Below, piece by piece: positions 49,202 to 60,620 of a DNA stretch of 64,000 nt. The notes under the pieces are model-generated. The model was not told where the DNA came from and did no database searches. It saw only the letters and a program-made list of their open reading frames with translations. The stretch comes from Actinobacillus arthritidis (GTDB lineage: Bacteria > Pseudomonadota > Gammaproteobacteria > Enterobacterales > Pasteurellaceae). The position numbers and the translations under genes are program-made. The DNA is taken from assembly GCF_029774155.1 (NCBI RefSeq), contig NZ_CP103833.1:744001-808000 (forward strand), read 5' to 3'. Position 1 is the stretch's first letter. Each line of letters starts with the position of its first letter.

Positions 49202-51297
49202 TTAATATTTTCTTTGCCATTCCTCTTTATAAAACATTACCGGTTTCTCTACTTTTTGTAAGAGCTGTTGATAATAATCATAGGCTACAACATTTTGTAC
49301 ATAACCTCGCGTTTCATAAAACGGAATAGAGGCAACAAATTCATCTAAAGCAAGTTTACCGTTTGCTCTGACAAGCCAACGATCTACCCTGCTTGCCCCA
49401 GCATTATAAGCCGCAATTAAAAAACGGTTATTCGGATATTTCGCATTAAGCTCCGCCAAATGTGTTGTACCCAGCATAATATTATTAAACGGTTGTAATA
49501 AATCTTGCTCGTTACGATAAGGCAGTTGATTATCCTGTGCCGTTTTTTGTGCAGTAGTCGGTAACATTTGCATCAATCCGAGTGCGTTTGCGTGCGATCT
49601 GGCTTGGAAATCCCAGGCACTTTCTTGACGAGCAATAGCCATCGCAAAGGTTTTACTTATCGGTTTTCCTTGCAGATTTAGATCAAACCAATCGGAATAA
49701 GCATTCGGTAAACGCAATGATAAATAATCAAACGCTTTTGCCTGAATTGTACCTTCTACTGATAGGTCATACCAATTTTGTTGTTTAGCATAAGCGGTAA
49801 CTGCTAATTTTTCATCAGTAGAAAGCCCATCTAATAACTCAATCCAAGCCGTTTTCGCTTGTGCAAAACGTTGTAAATCCCGAAATTCCTTAATGCGATC
49901 AAATTGGGGCTGTAAACGATCCGTAACATCTGATTCTAAGATCAATCCTTGTGTCGGCACATATTGCGCCCGAGTAACTGAGCCGCTAACATCGGATAAA
50001 ACCCACGTTCTTTCGCAAGCACTAATAGCAATGCGTCACGCTTCTTAGTCTCTTTCTCTGCTTTCGCCATCCAATAACGCCATTCCGGTTTATGCTTAGC
50101 ATCATTCGATAATAAGCCTAGCCATTCATCTAAGGGAGTCTGTTGCAGAATGGCTAAACGGATACGACGTTCGGTGAGATTATCTGTTTGTAATTGCTGA
50201 ATCTGTTGATCTCGCCACGTATGAAAATCTGTATTTTCATTATCAAAAAGCCGATTTAAGAAAGTGACTTTCCACGTTTTTTGTTCATCCGCAGACAAGC
50301 CTAATTTATCCGCCCACATCTGATAAGGGGTAAAATCCGGATTCTCGATATTCTCAGCAATGGTTTTCATAAATTGCGGAAATGCTTGATTGGCAATCGC
50401 TCTGCTTTGCTCATCTCCAGTCGCTTGTTCAATAAATGCCGGTAACGTTTGTGGCTGTTTCGCTAACTGTTCTACCGCGACTAACCAATTCTTAAATTCA
50501 ATTGGTTGATTTTCAGCGATTGCTAATAAGTTACTTAATTCGGATTTTGCATTTTTCTCAAATAAATGGACCGCTTTTAAACGAATTTTCTCTGCGGTTA
50601 TCCCAAATTTAGCTTTCCAATAGGTTTCTAAATCGCTACATTCCGCCGGTAAAGCGGTTGTTTTTAACCATAATTTTTCAAACTGTGTTAATAAATCCGA
50701 AATCAGAAACTCGTTTCTTACAATTTGGTCCTGTGATTGATCAGATTGTAATTTTTCCGATAATAATTGGAATTGCGAGGCTAAGACTCGGCATTGATTA
50801 TCGCCAAGCGGTGTCACTTTTTCACTATAGGTTAATACATCAGCCCATTTCTGTTGAGCATATAATTGTGAAAAAGGTAACTGTTCAAACTGCTTTTGGT
50901 AAGGAGAATTAGGATATAAAGCCAAGAAAGATTTAATATCTTCATCAGTAACTTGCTGGCTCTCGATTTTAGCTTTCAAAAATGCCCAATCTATATCGCC
51001 TTTAAGCGGATAGCCATCTAACGATTGAAGCAATGCTTTCACTAATCGCTGAGTTTCCGCTGACAATTGTTTATCCGTAATTGCCGCTTTAAGTAAGTTA
51101 TCCGCAATTAAAAATGTTTCTCGCCGCTTTGTTCTTTGTTCTGCCTGTTTCTGCCATTCTGATTGCTGTTCGGCAAGCCATTGTGCTTTTAATGCTGTTA
51201 CTTCACTTTCGGTAAATGTTTTAGCAACAGGCTTCTCTGTCGCCCAAGCGGCTGAACTTAATACGAGCAATGCAAATAACGTTTTTTTCCAAATCAT
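49202..51297 (-). CDS. slt: Soluble lytic murein transglycosylase (reading frame broken near 49969)
   Basis: Periplasmic enzyme that cleaves peptidoglycan glycans to 1,6-anhydro products. ATG 51297 (MIWKKTLFALLVLSSAAWA, a signal peptide) follows AGGA. A long superhelical doughnut domain follows. The catalytic domain has MAIARQESAWDFQARSHANA with the acid Glu, GLMQMLPTTA and AAYNAGASRV. The frame ends after AAQLLG; adding one G to the GGG run at 49968-49970 continues AQYVPTQGLILE. The restored length is about 699 residues. Confidence 0.92.
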
Positions 51298-51340
51298 AAA
51301 TTTTCCTGTCCTACTTAACATCGTAGATTTTTAGAAAAAG

Positions 51341-51380
51341 AAAACCGCTTGAAGTTCATTTAAGCCTTACAAGCGGTCAA
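51341..51380. terminator. Uptake-signal pair between slt and hpt
   Basis: ACCGCTTG and CAAGCGGT arms about 18 bases apart, including an exact ACAAGCGGTC at 51369-51378; likely the hpt terminator. Confidence 0.65.
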
Positions 51381-51400
51381 ATCTTAATAAAAAATTACAA

Positions 51401-51940
51401 CTATTCGTCCATTACAACTTTGCCGATAAAATCAAGATTGCGATATTTTTGTGCATAGTCGATACCATAACCAACCACAAATTCATCCGGAATAGCAAAA
51501 CCTGCCCATTCAACTGGCACGTCCACTTCACGACGTGAAGGTTTATCAAGTAAAGTACAAATAGCTACCGAACGAGGATCACGTAATTTCAAAATATCAC
51601 GCACTTTGCTTAACGTGAATCCAGTATCAATAATATCTTCAACGATGAGTACATCTTTACCGTGAATCTCACCATCAAGATCTTTTAAGATCTTCACATC
51701 ACGGTTAGATTCCGTACCCGAACCATAACTAGAGGCAGTGATAAAATCCACTTCAACCGGCACATCAATTAAACGTACTAAATCCGCCATAAACATAAAT
51801 GAACCACGCAAAAGCCCAACAACAACTAAATTTTCACAATGTTCGTGAGCATAATGATGATTAATTTCTTGAGCAAGTTCTGCAATACGAGATTGCACTT
51901 CTTCATTAGAAATAAGCGTTTCTACGTGATGTTTTTTCAT
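51401..51940 (-). CDS. hpt: Hypoxanthine phosphoribosyltransferase
   Basis: Purine salvage enzyme joining hypoxanthine (or guanine) to PRPP. The 179-residue protein has the flexible catalytic loop region ([13 protein letters not shown]), the PRPP loop [17 protein letters not shown] and the C-terminal base-binding [20 protein letters not shown]. Complete. It is monocistronic and complements the PurR-controlled de novo genes at 11-14 kb. Confidence 0.95.
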   Translation of the reverse strand: MKKHHVETLISNEEVQSRIAELAQEINHHYAHEHCENLVVVGLLRGSFMFMADLVRLIDVPVEVDFITASSYGSGTESNRDVKILKDLDGEIHGKDVLIVEDIIDTGFTLSKVRDILKLRDPRSVAICTLLDKPSRREVDVPVEWAGFAIPDEFVVGYGIDYAQKYRNLDFIGKVVMDE

Positions 51941-52042
51941 AAGGTTTAAATTCCAGTAAATAAAATTGGCTTAATGATAATGACAATCAATAAGAAAATC
52001 AAAAGAAATTTGGCATAACACCATAATGTTATGCCAATTTAC

Positions 52043-53176
52043 TTATTTTAATTGTTCGAATGCCTGACGAAGATCCGCTTTTAGGTCTTCAACGTGTTCA
52101 AGACCGACAGAGAAACGCGACAAGTTATTAGTAATACCACGAGCAATACGCTCCGCTTCCGGAATATCCATATGCGTTTGGGTCGACGGGTAAGTGATAA
52201 AACTTTCCGTACCGCCTAAACTTTCTGCAAAGGTAATCAAATTGATCGCCTTTAAGAATTTCGGCACCCACTCTTCTTTTTGTAAACGGAACGAAAGCAT
52301 ACCGCTCTTACCTGAATAAAGTACGCTATCAATCTCAGGCTGTTCGCTTAAGAATTTCGCTAATTCGGTGGCATTCGACTGGTGGCGTTCCATACGTAAC
52401 GCGAGCGTTTTTAAGCCACGCACTGCAAGGTAAGAATCAAATGGTGAAAGCACTGCGCCTGCACAGTTTTGGAAGTAGAATAAACGTTCCGAAAGATTTT
52501 GACCGTTTACTTTAGTCGCCTCTGAATCTTTCGCTACAATCAAACCGGCTAACACATCGTTATGACCAGAAAGGTATTTCGTTGCACTATGAATTACAAT
52601 ATCCGCACCGTGTTCAATCGGACGGAATAAAATCGGAGTTAAGAAAGTATTATCCACAATTAACATTAAGTTATGTTTTTTCGCAATTTTAGAAATGGCA
52701 TCAACATCACACTCTTCCATTAATGGATTTGACGGTGTTTCGACAAAAATCGCTTTAGTGTTTGGGGTAATAGTCGCTTCAATCGCCGCCAAATCTGCAG
52801 TATTTACATAAACCGGTTTTACTGTATTGTGGTGTTTATGACTGAAATCGAATAAACGGTAAGAACCGCCATATACATCGCTTGAAATAATCCATTCATC
52901 CGGTGCTTTGAAAAGCGACATCACTAACTGAATTGCCGCCATCCCAGATGCCATTGCAAAGCCTGCATCACCGCCTTCTAAATCTGCAATACCTTGCTCT
53001 AACACAGCACGAGTCGGGTTTTTTGTACGAGTATAATCCCAACCGGTCGATTCGCCTAAACCATCACGGCCATAAGCGGTTGATAAAATAATCGGTGTTG
53101 CTACCGCACCTGTACGAGGATCAGTACGGTTACCTAATTGTACCAATGTCGTTTCAATATTGTTGTATTTGGTCAT
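52043..53176 (-). CDS. metB: Cystathionine gamma-synthase-family PLP enzyme
   Basis: Cys/Met metabolism PLP enzyme of 377 residues. Visible are the neighbouring-subunit PLP contacts (YTRTKNPTRAVLEQGIADLEGG), the gly-rich MASGMAAI, the aspartate in LIVDNTFLTPI and the Schiff-base lysine in SATKYLSGHNDVLAG. The C-terminal GGTESFITYPSTQTH is typical for the family. The preferred reading is cystathionine gamma-synthase; gamma-lyase or MetC-like activity cannot be excluded by sequence alone. Confidence 0.85.
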   Translation of the reverse strand: MTKYNNIETTLVQLGNRTDPRTGAVATPIILSTAYGRDGLGESTGWDYTRTKNPTRAVLEQGIADLEGGDAGFAMASGMAAIQLVMSLFKAPDEWIISSDVYGGSYRLFDFSHKHHNTVKPVYVNTADLAAIEATITPNTKAIFVETPSNPLMEECDVDAISKIAKKHNLMLIVDNTFLTPILFRPIEHGADIVIHSATKYLSGHNDVLAGLIVAKDSEATKVNGQNLSERLFYFQNCAGAVLSPFDSYLAVRGLKTLALRMERHQSNATELAKFLSEQPEIDSVLYSGKSGMLSFRLQKEEWVPKFLKAINLITFAESLGGTESFITYPSTQTHMDIPEAERIARGITNNLSRFSVGLEHVEDLKADLRQAFEQLK

Positions 53177-53237
53177 TTTTCATTCCTTTCATTATTTATT
53201 TTAAACGCACTCAGTGCGTCCCTACATTCAATCCAAA

Positions 53238-54077
<840 letters not shown>

Positions 54078-54079
54078 TT

Positions 54080-54143
54080 AAAATAAGCGGTCTGATTTTG
54101 CCATAATTTTACAAATTTTTGTGAAAATTTTACCGCTTATTTA
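54080..54143. terminator. Uptake-signal inverted pair between dapB and rlmM
   Basis: AAATAAGCGGT and ACCGCTTATTT arms around a 40-base AT-rich loop; probably the rlmM terminator. Confidence 0.6.
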
Positions 54144-54155
54144 TATTGATTTTAC

Positions 54156-55247
54156 TTATTGTGGTTTACGTCCCATGACCGCAATATGTACGGTAATTTC
54201 TTCTCTATCGTGATAAAGATGTTTTGCTTGGATTTTAAACCAAAAACCTTGTTTTTCGAGTTCTTCTTCAAGATAGGCTAAACATAATTGCACTTCTTGA
54301 TAACGTTTTTTCATCGGTAATTTTAAGTTAAAAATCGTTTCTCGACACCAACCGTTAATTAACCATTTACCGATTAATTTGCTGATCCGCATCGGTTGTT
54401 CCACCATATCGCACACCAGCCAGTCGATAGTTTTACGTTTAGGTGGTTGGAATTTAAAACCGTCTTCAGGACAATGCTCAATACGTCCGGTTTCGTGTAG
54501 GCTTGCCGCCATTTTGCCGTGATCGACTGCATATACGAATACGCCACGTTTAACTAGTTGATAGGTCCAACCGCCCGGGCAAGCTCCTAAATCTACACCA
54601 GTCATTTCATCGGTAAACCGTTTTTTCTCTTCCGCTTCTGGAATAAAAGTAAGAATCGCTTCTTCTAATTTTAAGGTCGAACGACTTGGGGCTTCCGCAG
54701 GGAATTTCAAACGGGGAATCCCCATAAAAAACGGCGACTTATTGTCGTTATAAGCATAACCGACATAACAACAGCCCGGACGGATGAATAAAATATGTAA
54801 GCTGATACTGCCCTTTGCACGCTCAGACTTAGTTAGCCAGCCTTGCTTTTTCAGGCTATTACGCAATGGTACGGTAAATTTACGGCAAAAGGTCAGTAAT
54901 TCTTTTGCTTCGTTGGTATCAGGCGTTTCAACAAAAATATCCGAACTGTGACGAGGATTTAACGCTTGGTATTGCTCTAAAATCGGTGAAATACGATCTT
55001 CTGCCGGCAAGTCTTGTAACATATCGCCGACCACAATCATTTGACGAGCAAAAATCAGCTGTTCAAATTTTAATTCTCTGGCTAAGCGATCCGCATCGCC
55101 GGCTTGATAACATTCAAAAATGATATAACCGCTATTTTCTTTTAAATTCACAAAGCCAAACACACCAAGTTGTGCCGCTTTATCGGTAATCTCACCGGCA
55201 GTCTCTTTCTCAAAGCCTGCTCGGCAATATAATGCAAGTTTATTCAT
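54156..55247 (-). CDS. rlmM: 23S rRNA 2'-O-ribose C2498 methyltransferase
   Basis: SAM-dependent enzyme of 363 residues. An N-terminal ferredoxin-like plus THUMP RNA-binding region (to about 170) is followed by a Rossmann methyltransferase with motif [19 protein letters not shown] and the K-D-K-E-type catalytic residues ([32 protein letters not shown]). This is the YgdE/RlmM arrangement. In E. coli rlmM and the DUF423 gene ygdD are close neighbours, as here. Confidence 0.95.
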   Translation of the reverse strand: MNKLALYCRAGFEKETAGEITDKAAQLGVFGFVNLKENSGYIIFECYQAGDADRLARELKFEQLIFARQMIVVGDMLQDLPAEDRISPILEQYQALNPRHSSDIFVETPDTNEAKELLTFCRKFTVPLRNSLKKQGWLTKSERAKGSISLHILFIRPGCCYVGYAYNDNKSPFFMGIPRLKFPAEAPSRSTLKLEEAILTFIPEAEEKKRFTDEMTGVDLGACPGGWTYQLVKRGVFVYAVDHGKMAASLHETGRIEHCPEDGFKFQPPKRKTIDWLVCDMVEQPMRISKLIGKWLINGWCRETIFNLKLPMKKRYQEVQLCLAYLEEELEKQGFWFKIQAKHLYHDREEITVHIAVMGRKPQ

Positions 55248-55472
55248 AGGTTTTCTGATTGGTGAAAAATGTGGTTAGTATAGCGTTTTACAGACTATTT
55301 TGATAGGAAAAACAAGTTATTGATTAAAAACACAATATGGACATAATAACAGGCGTTATTTTTGCAGTGATGTGAAAACAATAGGTGGCAGGGAGAATGT
55401 AAAAATCCCTGCGGGAACAGGGATTTTGCGTTTGACCTGCTTTTGATTAACTCATTAGACAGGAACTATAAA
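55248..55472. other. Intergenic region with hairpin 55402-55427
   Basis: Holds AAAATCCCTG-n6-CAGGGATTTT, which has T5 on its minus-strand side and could end a minus-strand transcript, either from DUF423 or an antisense RNA to the small ORF at 55473. The rest is featureless AT-rich sequence. Confidence 0.5.
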
Positions 55473-55583
55473 ATGCAATTTAAACTAACCTGTAACGAGG
55501 GTAAATTGCAATTGTCAATCAAAATTGATGTCGGAATCATTCTAGCGTTGATTGCGTTGACAAGTCAATATCTGACACCATAA
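55473..55583 (+). CDS. Possible 36-residue hydrophobic peptide
   Basis: MQFKLTCNEGKLQLSIKID is followed by a hydrophobic stretch VGIILALIALTSQYLTP and a stop. AGGA lies nine bases before the ATG. It is in a gap with a strong hairpin just upstream whose T run faces the minus strand. The arrangement of a small hydrophobic peptide with potential antisense terminator recalls type I toxin loci, but this is inference; it could equally be noncoding. Confidence 0.35.
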   Translation: MQFKLTCNEGKLQLSIKIDVGIILALIALTSQYLTP

Positions 55584-55617
55584 AACAAAAACAACGTTTT
55601 CCGCTTATGCTAACCGA

Positions 55618-56022
55618 TTAGGCGGTTTTTTTAGTGCGTAAACTCACAAAAATTAACACAGCCCAACCAATCATAAAAAATATGCCACCAAGCGGTGTAC
55701 TCCATACAAATAATCGTTGCCCCAATAATGCTAAAGCGTACAAGCTACCGCTAAATAACAAAATACCCAATATCCAACTGCCACCAATAATGTTTAAGGC
55801 TTTTGCTCTGCAAGCGGGTGGATTTTGTGTGGAATTTGCTAATTGGAACAAACCTAAAGCTAATAAAGCTAAGGTGTGAAACATTTGGTATTGAAGACCG
55901 GTATCAATCCAATCTAATGCTTTTGCCTCTAATATTTTAGCTAGTCCATGAGAAGCAAAAGCACCGAACGCAATACAGAAAAAGCCGCTAATTGCCGCCA
56001 ATAAAACAAATTTATTTTTCAT
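55618..56022 (-). CDS. DUF423 inner-membrane protein (YgdD-like)
   Basis: A 134-residue protein from ATG 56022, chosen over the adjacent ATG 56025 because its spacing to AAGGAG is better. Four hydrophobic helices: FVLLAAISGFFCIAFGAFASHGL, FHTLALLALGLFQL, GSWILGILLFSGSLYALALLG and GGIFFMIGWAVLIFVSL. The conserved GAFASHGL and LFSGSLYAL are DUF423 marks. Function is unknown in the family. Confidence 0.85.
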   Translation of the reverse strand: MKNKFVLLAAISGFFCIAFGAFASHGLAKILEAKALDWIDTGLQYQMFHTLALLALGLFQLANSTQNPPACRAKALNIIGGSWILGILLFSGSLYALALLGQRLFVWSTPLGGIFFMIGWAVLIFVSLRTKKTA

Positions 56023-56123
56023 CATTTCTCCTTAAAAAATAATGCTAAATATAGCATAAAATTTATTACACATTTAGCCATCTTTTGTTATGATTTTGTT
56101 AATTTTTAACAAGGAGGCTGATT

Positions 56124-57814
56124 ATGTCTGCACATTTATTGATCCCACAACTAATTGAAATCGTTGGTTCTCAATACATTATTACTGATGTCGCTAAAAG
56201 TGAGGCGTATCGGAGCGGTTATCGTTTCGGTACGGGAAAAGCCCTTGCTGTGGTGCGTCCTGCAACATTATTAGAATATTGGCGAGTTTTAAAAGCCTGT
56301 GTACGTCACGATGTTATTGTGATTAACCAAGTCGCCAATACTGGCTTGACGGGTGGCTCAACCCCGAACGGCAATGATTACGACCGAGAAATTGTCATTA
56401 TCAATACGATGAGAATGGACGGTATCCAGTTGATTAATAATGCGGAACAAGTAGTCTGTTTACCGGGTTCAACACTCAATGAATTAGAAATTAAATTAAA
56501 ACCGCACGGACGTGAACCTCACTCGGTTATTGGTTCATCTTGTATCGGTGCTTCGGTTATCGGCGGCGTTTGTAATAACTCCGGCGGTGCTTTAGTACAG
56601 CGTGGTCCGGCTTATACCGAAATGGCTTTATTTGCTCAACTAAATGAACAAGGCGAACTGGAACTTAAAAATCACTTAGGCATTGATTTAGGCGAAACAC
56701 CGGAAGAAATTTTAGAAAACCTACAAAACAATCGTTATCAACGCAAAGATATTCAACAAAACTGCGGTAAAGGTCACGATCATACTTATTGTGATCACGT
56801 TCGTAAAATTGATGAAGATTCTCCTGCCCGTTTTAATGCCGATCCGAATCGCCACTATGAAGCCTCCGGTAGTGCCGGTAAATTAGCCGTATTTGCTGTG
56901 CGTTTAGATACATTCCCATTAGAAAAACAAACCGCTGTATTCTATATCGGCACAAATCACACTTCTACCCTAAATGATTTACGCCGTCATATGCTTGCTA
57001 ACTTTAAGCAATTACCAATTTCCGGCGAATATATTCATCGTGATGCGTTTGATATCGTCGCTCGCTATGGTAAAGATACATTCTGGGTCATTAAAAAATT
57101 CGGCACACATTGGTTACCGAAATTATTTGCCTTAAAAGCCAATGCCGACCGTATTGCGAAAAAATTTTCGTTCTTACCTCACCATTTAAGCGATAAATTT
57201 ATGCAGGCGTTATCTAAACGTCTACCAGAACATTTACCACAAAGTTTATGGCAATATCGTGAAAAATATGAGCATCATTTAATTCTGAAAATGGGTGGAA
57301 CCGGTGTTGCCGAAGCTCGTGAATATTTGAAACAATATTTTTCTGAGCATGAGAAAGGCGGTTATTTCGAATGTAATGCGGTAGAAACACAAGCGGCAAT
57401 GTTACACCGTTTTGCGGTAGCCTCCGCGCAATTCGTTACCGTGCAACGCACGAAAACGAAGTGGAAGATATTGTTGCGTTAGATATTGCATTACGCCGTA
57501 ATGATCAAGATTGGTTTGAGGTCTTACCGCCTGAAATCGATCAAAAAATCCTACATAAACTCTATTATGGGCATTTTATGTGCCACGTGTTCCATCAAGA
57601 TTATATTGTGAAAAAAGGTGTGGATTGCGTTGCATTAGAACACGAAATGTTAGACTTATTGGATAAACGAGGAGCGCAATATCCAGCAGAACATAATGTT
57701 GGACATTTATATGAAGCAAAACCAACACTACGCAAATTCTATAAAGATTTAGATCCAACCAATAGTTTTAATGTCGGTATTGGGCAAACCTCTAAGAAAA
57801 AATACTGGAAATAG
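56124..57814 (+). CDS. dld: D-lactate dehydrogenase, quinone-linked (reading frame broken near 57428)
   Basis: FAD-dependent peripheral membrane enzyme feeding electrons from D-lactate to quinone. The FAD domain includes NQVANTGLTGGSTPNGNDYDREIV and HSVIGSSCIGASVIGGVCNNSGGAL. The C-terminal part, read in another frame, has EDIVALDIALRRND, HKLYYGHFMCHVFHQDYIVKKG and QYPAEHNVGHLY. Adding one G at 57427-57428 (GCG to GCGG) joins them through AIRYRATHENEV, as in E. coli. The restored protein has about 563 residues. Confidence 0.93.
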
Positions 57815-57821
57815 CACACTT

Positions 57822-57877
57822 CAAGCGGTCTATTACCGTTTTTTCTTTACAAGTAAATTTGAAAAAATAACCGCTTG
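57822..57877 (+). terminator. Uptake-signal pair after dld
   Basis: CAAGCGGT and ACCGCTTG arms flank a 40-base AT-rich loop just past the dld stop. Confidence 0.6.
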
Positions 57878-57899
57878 TCCATTCAGTTAAAACATAAAG

Positions 57900-57940
57900 A
57901 AAAACGCACTAAAGCCTTTCACTTTAGTGCGTTTTATTTT
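57900..57940. terminator. Bidirectional terminator between dld and torZ
   Basis: AAAACGCACTAAAG and CTTTAGTGCGTTTT arms with a CCTTTCA loop and flanking A and T runs, between convergent genes. Confidence 0.88.
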
Positions 57941-57955
57941 TACCAGTTTAAAATA

Positions 57956-60425
57956 CTATGCTTGAGTATATTTCGGTTCTTTAAATACGGTGACTTCCGG
58001 TGCAACGCCAGTAAATTTCTCTACTTGTACCGTTGCGGTATTCGGTGAGTTACCTTGTGCTAATTTTGATGTACCTTCATCACGAGTCAACACATTCGGG
58101 TTACCGTTTTTACAAAGCGGTTGTTCTGATTTACCGAGATCCATCGGATCATACCAAGCCCCTTCATGTAATGCGATCGTGCCTTTAATAATACCATCTG
58201 TTACCACCGCACCGGCTAACACTTGACCACGTTTGTTGAAAATACGCACGATGTCACCGTTTGCAATACCACGAGTCGCATCTTCGGTATGAATTAATAC
58301 CGGCTCACGATCATTTACTGCATAAAGTTTACGTAATGAGCTATAAGCTAATTGACTATGTAAACGATATTTTGAGTGTGGGGTGACTAAGGCAAGCGGT
58401 GCTTCTGCAGTTGCATTACCGGCGAACTCTTCGTGTTCCATCCAAGTTGGGTGACCTTTACAATCATCGTAATTCATTTTCGCCACTACATCAGAGAAAA
58501 TTTCAATTTTGCCTGATGGTGTACCTAATGGATTGAGTAACGGATCGTTACGGAATTCTTCATAACGTACCCATTTTTTCGCTTTTTCAGTCGCTTTAAA
58601 GGTAATCGGCTTGTTATCCGCCCAGAACTGTTCAAATTTAGGCATTAATACACGGTTTTTACGTGCCGCATCAAATGCAGTTTGATAGAAACCTTTTAAC
58701 CAATCCATTTCTGATTTACCTTCGGTAAATTCTTGTTCTTTACCTGCACGTTTTGAAAGCTCTGCGAAAATATCGTAATCGTTTTTCGCTTCAAATTGTG
58801 GCGGAACAACTTGTTTCATAGGGAAAATATTCATCATTGAATAATCGCCCGACATGGTTAAGTCATTACGTTCATAACTTGTAGTTGCCGGTAAAACAAT
58901 ATCCGCCATACGTGCGGTTGGTGTCCAGTGACATTCAGTAACAAATACGCTGTCCGGTTTTTGCCACGCTTTCACTAAGGTATTGGTGTCTTGGTGATGG
59001 GTAAACGGGTTACCGCCTGACCACCAAATCACTTTAATATCCGGGTAAGTCACTTTCGTGCCGTTATAGTCAATTGTTTTACCCGGATTTAATAACGCAT
59101 CGGAAATGCGAGCAAGCGGGAAAGAGAATTTAGAAGTTTCATCCAACCAAGTTTTTGCGCCCGCTTCCGTAGACGGATTTGCAGAAATTGATCCTAAAAT
59201 ACCACCGGTTGCAGTCGGCGCACCACCGTTTGAATAGTGGTAGCTAAAACCAAAACCGCCACCCGGTAAACCGATTTGACCTAACATTGCGGCTAATGTC
59301 ACTAACATCCAATGACCTTGCTCACCATGGCGTTGACGTTGAATACCCCAACCTGCCATTAACATCGTACGTTTACTTTGTAACTCTAATGCCAGTTTTT
59401 TGATGGTTTCTGCCGGTACGCCACAGATTTTACTTGCCCATTGTGCATCTTTCGGCTGTTTATCTTCCGTACCTAATAGGTATTTCTCAAATTGTTCGTA
59501 GCCTTTAGTGTATTTTTTGAGGAATTCTTTATCGTGTTTATCCTCGGCAACTAAAGTATGTGCCATACCTAGCATTAATGCCACATCAGAACCTGTATGA
59601 ACCGGAATCCACTCTGCACCTAAATATTCGCAACTTTCGCTTCTTACCGGGTCAATACAGATAATACGTTTGCCGCTTTCTTTGAATTTCTTGAAGTATT
59701 CCAAACCTTGTTGATCGGTTGAAGTCCAAGCAAGACGTAACGTATTTAATGGATTTGCAGACCAAAGAACAATAGTATCTGTATTTTCTAATACAACGTC
59801 CCAGCTGGTTTGCTGTTCATATACTTCGATCGTACCTAATACGTGCGGCATAATCACTTGTGCCGCACCGGTTGAATAGTCACCTTTCACGCCGACAAAA
59901 CCGCCGGTAATGTTTAGATAACGCTGTAATAACGTACGTGCTTGCATGTAATGAACCTGAGCTATACCAACCGTAAGAACCACCGAAAATTGCGCTTGGG
60001 CCATGTGCGTCACGCACACGTTTCATTTCGTTTGCAACTAATTCAAACGCTTTATCCCAAGAAACACGTACCCACTCATCACGACCACGTAAAGTCGTAT
60101 CTTTATTACCTTCTAAGTAACCTTTACGTACCATCGGATATTTAACTCGAGTTTCACCGTGCACTTGATCAGGCACAACCGTTTGTAGTTCATTCTCGAT
60201 TGACGAAGGCATCGCCGGGCCGGATTTAACCACTTTACCGTTTTCAACGACAACACCTAATGCCCCCCAGTGTGCCGCTGTCATCACGGTTTGCATTTCT
60301 GCCGCCGCTTCCGTTGAAATTAAGGCATTTACACCACCGCCCGCCAAAGATGTCCCAGCAAGACCGAGAGAAGTGTTTTTAATAAAACCACGGCGACTTG
60401 CATTAATTTTTTCTTGAGTTTTCAT
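57956..60425 (-). CDS. torZ: Molybdopterin TMAO / S-oxide reductase TorZ (reading frame broken near 59942)
   Basis: Periplasmic bis-MGD reductase of TMAO and related N- and S-oxides. Start ATG 60425 ([16 protein letters not shown]) has GAGGG at good spacing; the twin-arginine signal continues [13 protein letters not shown]. The molybdenum-ligand serine is likely in [13 protein letters not shown]. After one extra base in the AA at 59942-59943 the protein continues [15 protein letters not shown], then the cofactor motifs [34 protein letters not shown] and [16 protein letters not shown]. Restored length is about 823 residues. It follows torY and is preceded by a Moco-riboswitch-like leader. Confidence 0.92.
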
Positions 60426-60451
60426 CTGCATAACCCTCTGAAAGTTAAGTT

Positions 60452-60606
60452 AAATTGACACCTTTCTAAACACGAGGGGATAGCGCATTTCTTTACTATC
60501 CGGTGTGGTAAGCGGTCTGATTTTGCAAAAATTTTGTGAATTTTGACCGCTTGTCACAGGCTTGTATCCCTTATCAGCGACTTAGGCATACAAGCTCGGT
60601 ATCCTG
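60452..60606 (-). promoter_or_regulatory. Moco-riboswitch-like leader of torZ
   Basis: Read on the minus strand it starts ACCGAGCTTGTATGCCTAAG and ends CCTCGTGTTTAGAAAGGTGT, almost the same two blocks as in the leader of moaA in this window. The second block also matches my memory of the conserved 3' part of the E. coli moaA Moco RNA (CCTCCCGTATCTGGAAAGGTG). A stem in the middle is built from an inverted pair of uptake signals. It lies between torY and torZ, so it would regulate torZ alone. Ligand (Moco or tungsten cofactor) is not decided by sequence. Confidence 0.75.
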
Positions 60607-60620
60607 TAAGTTAAATAAAA

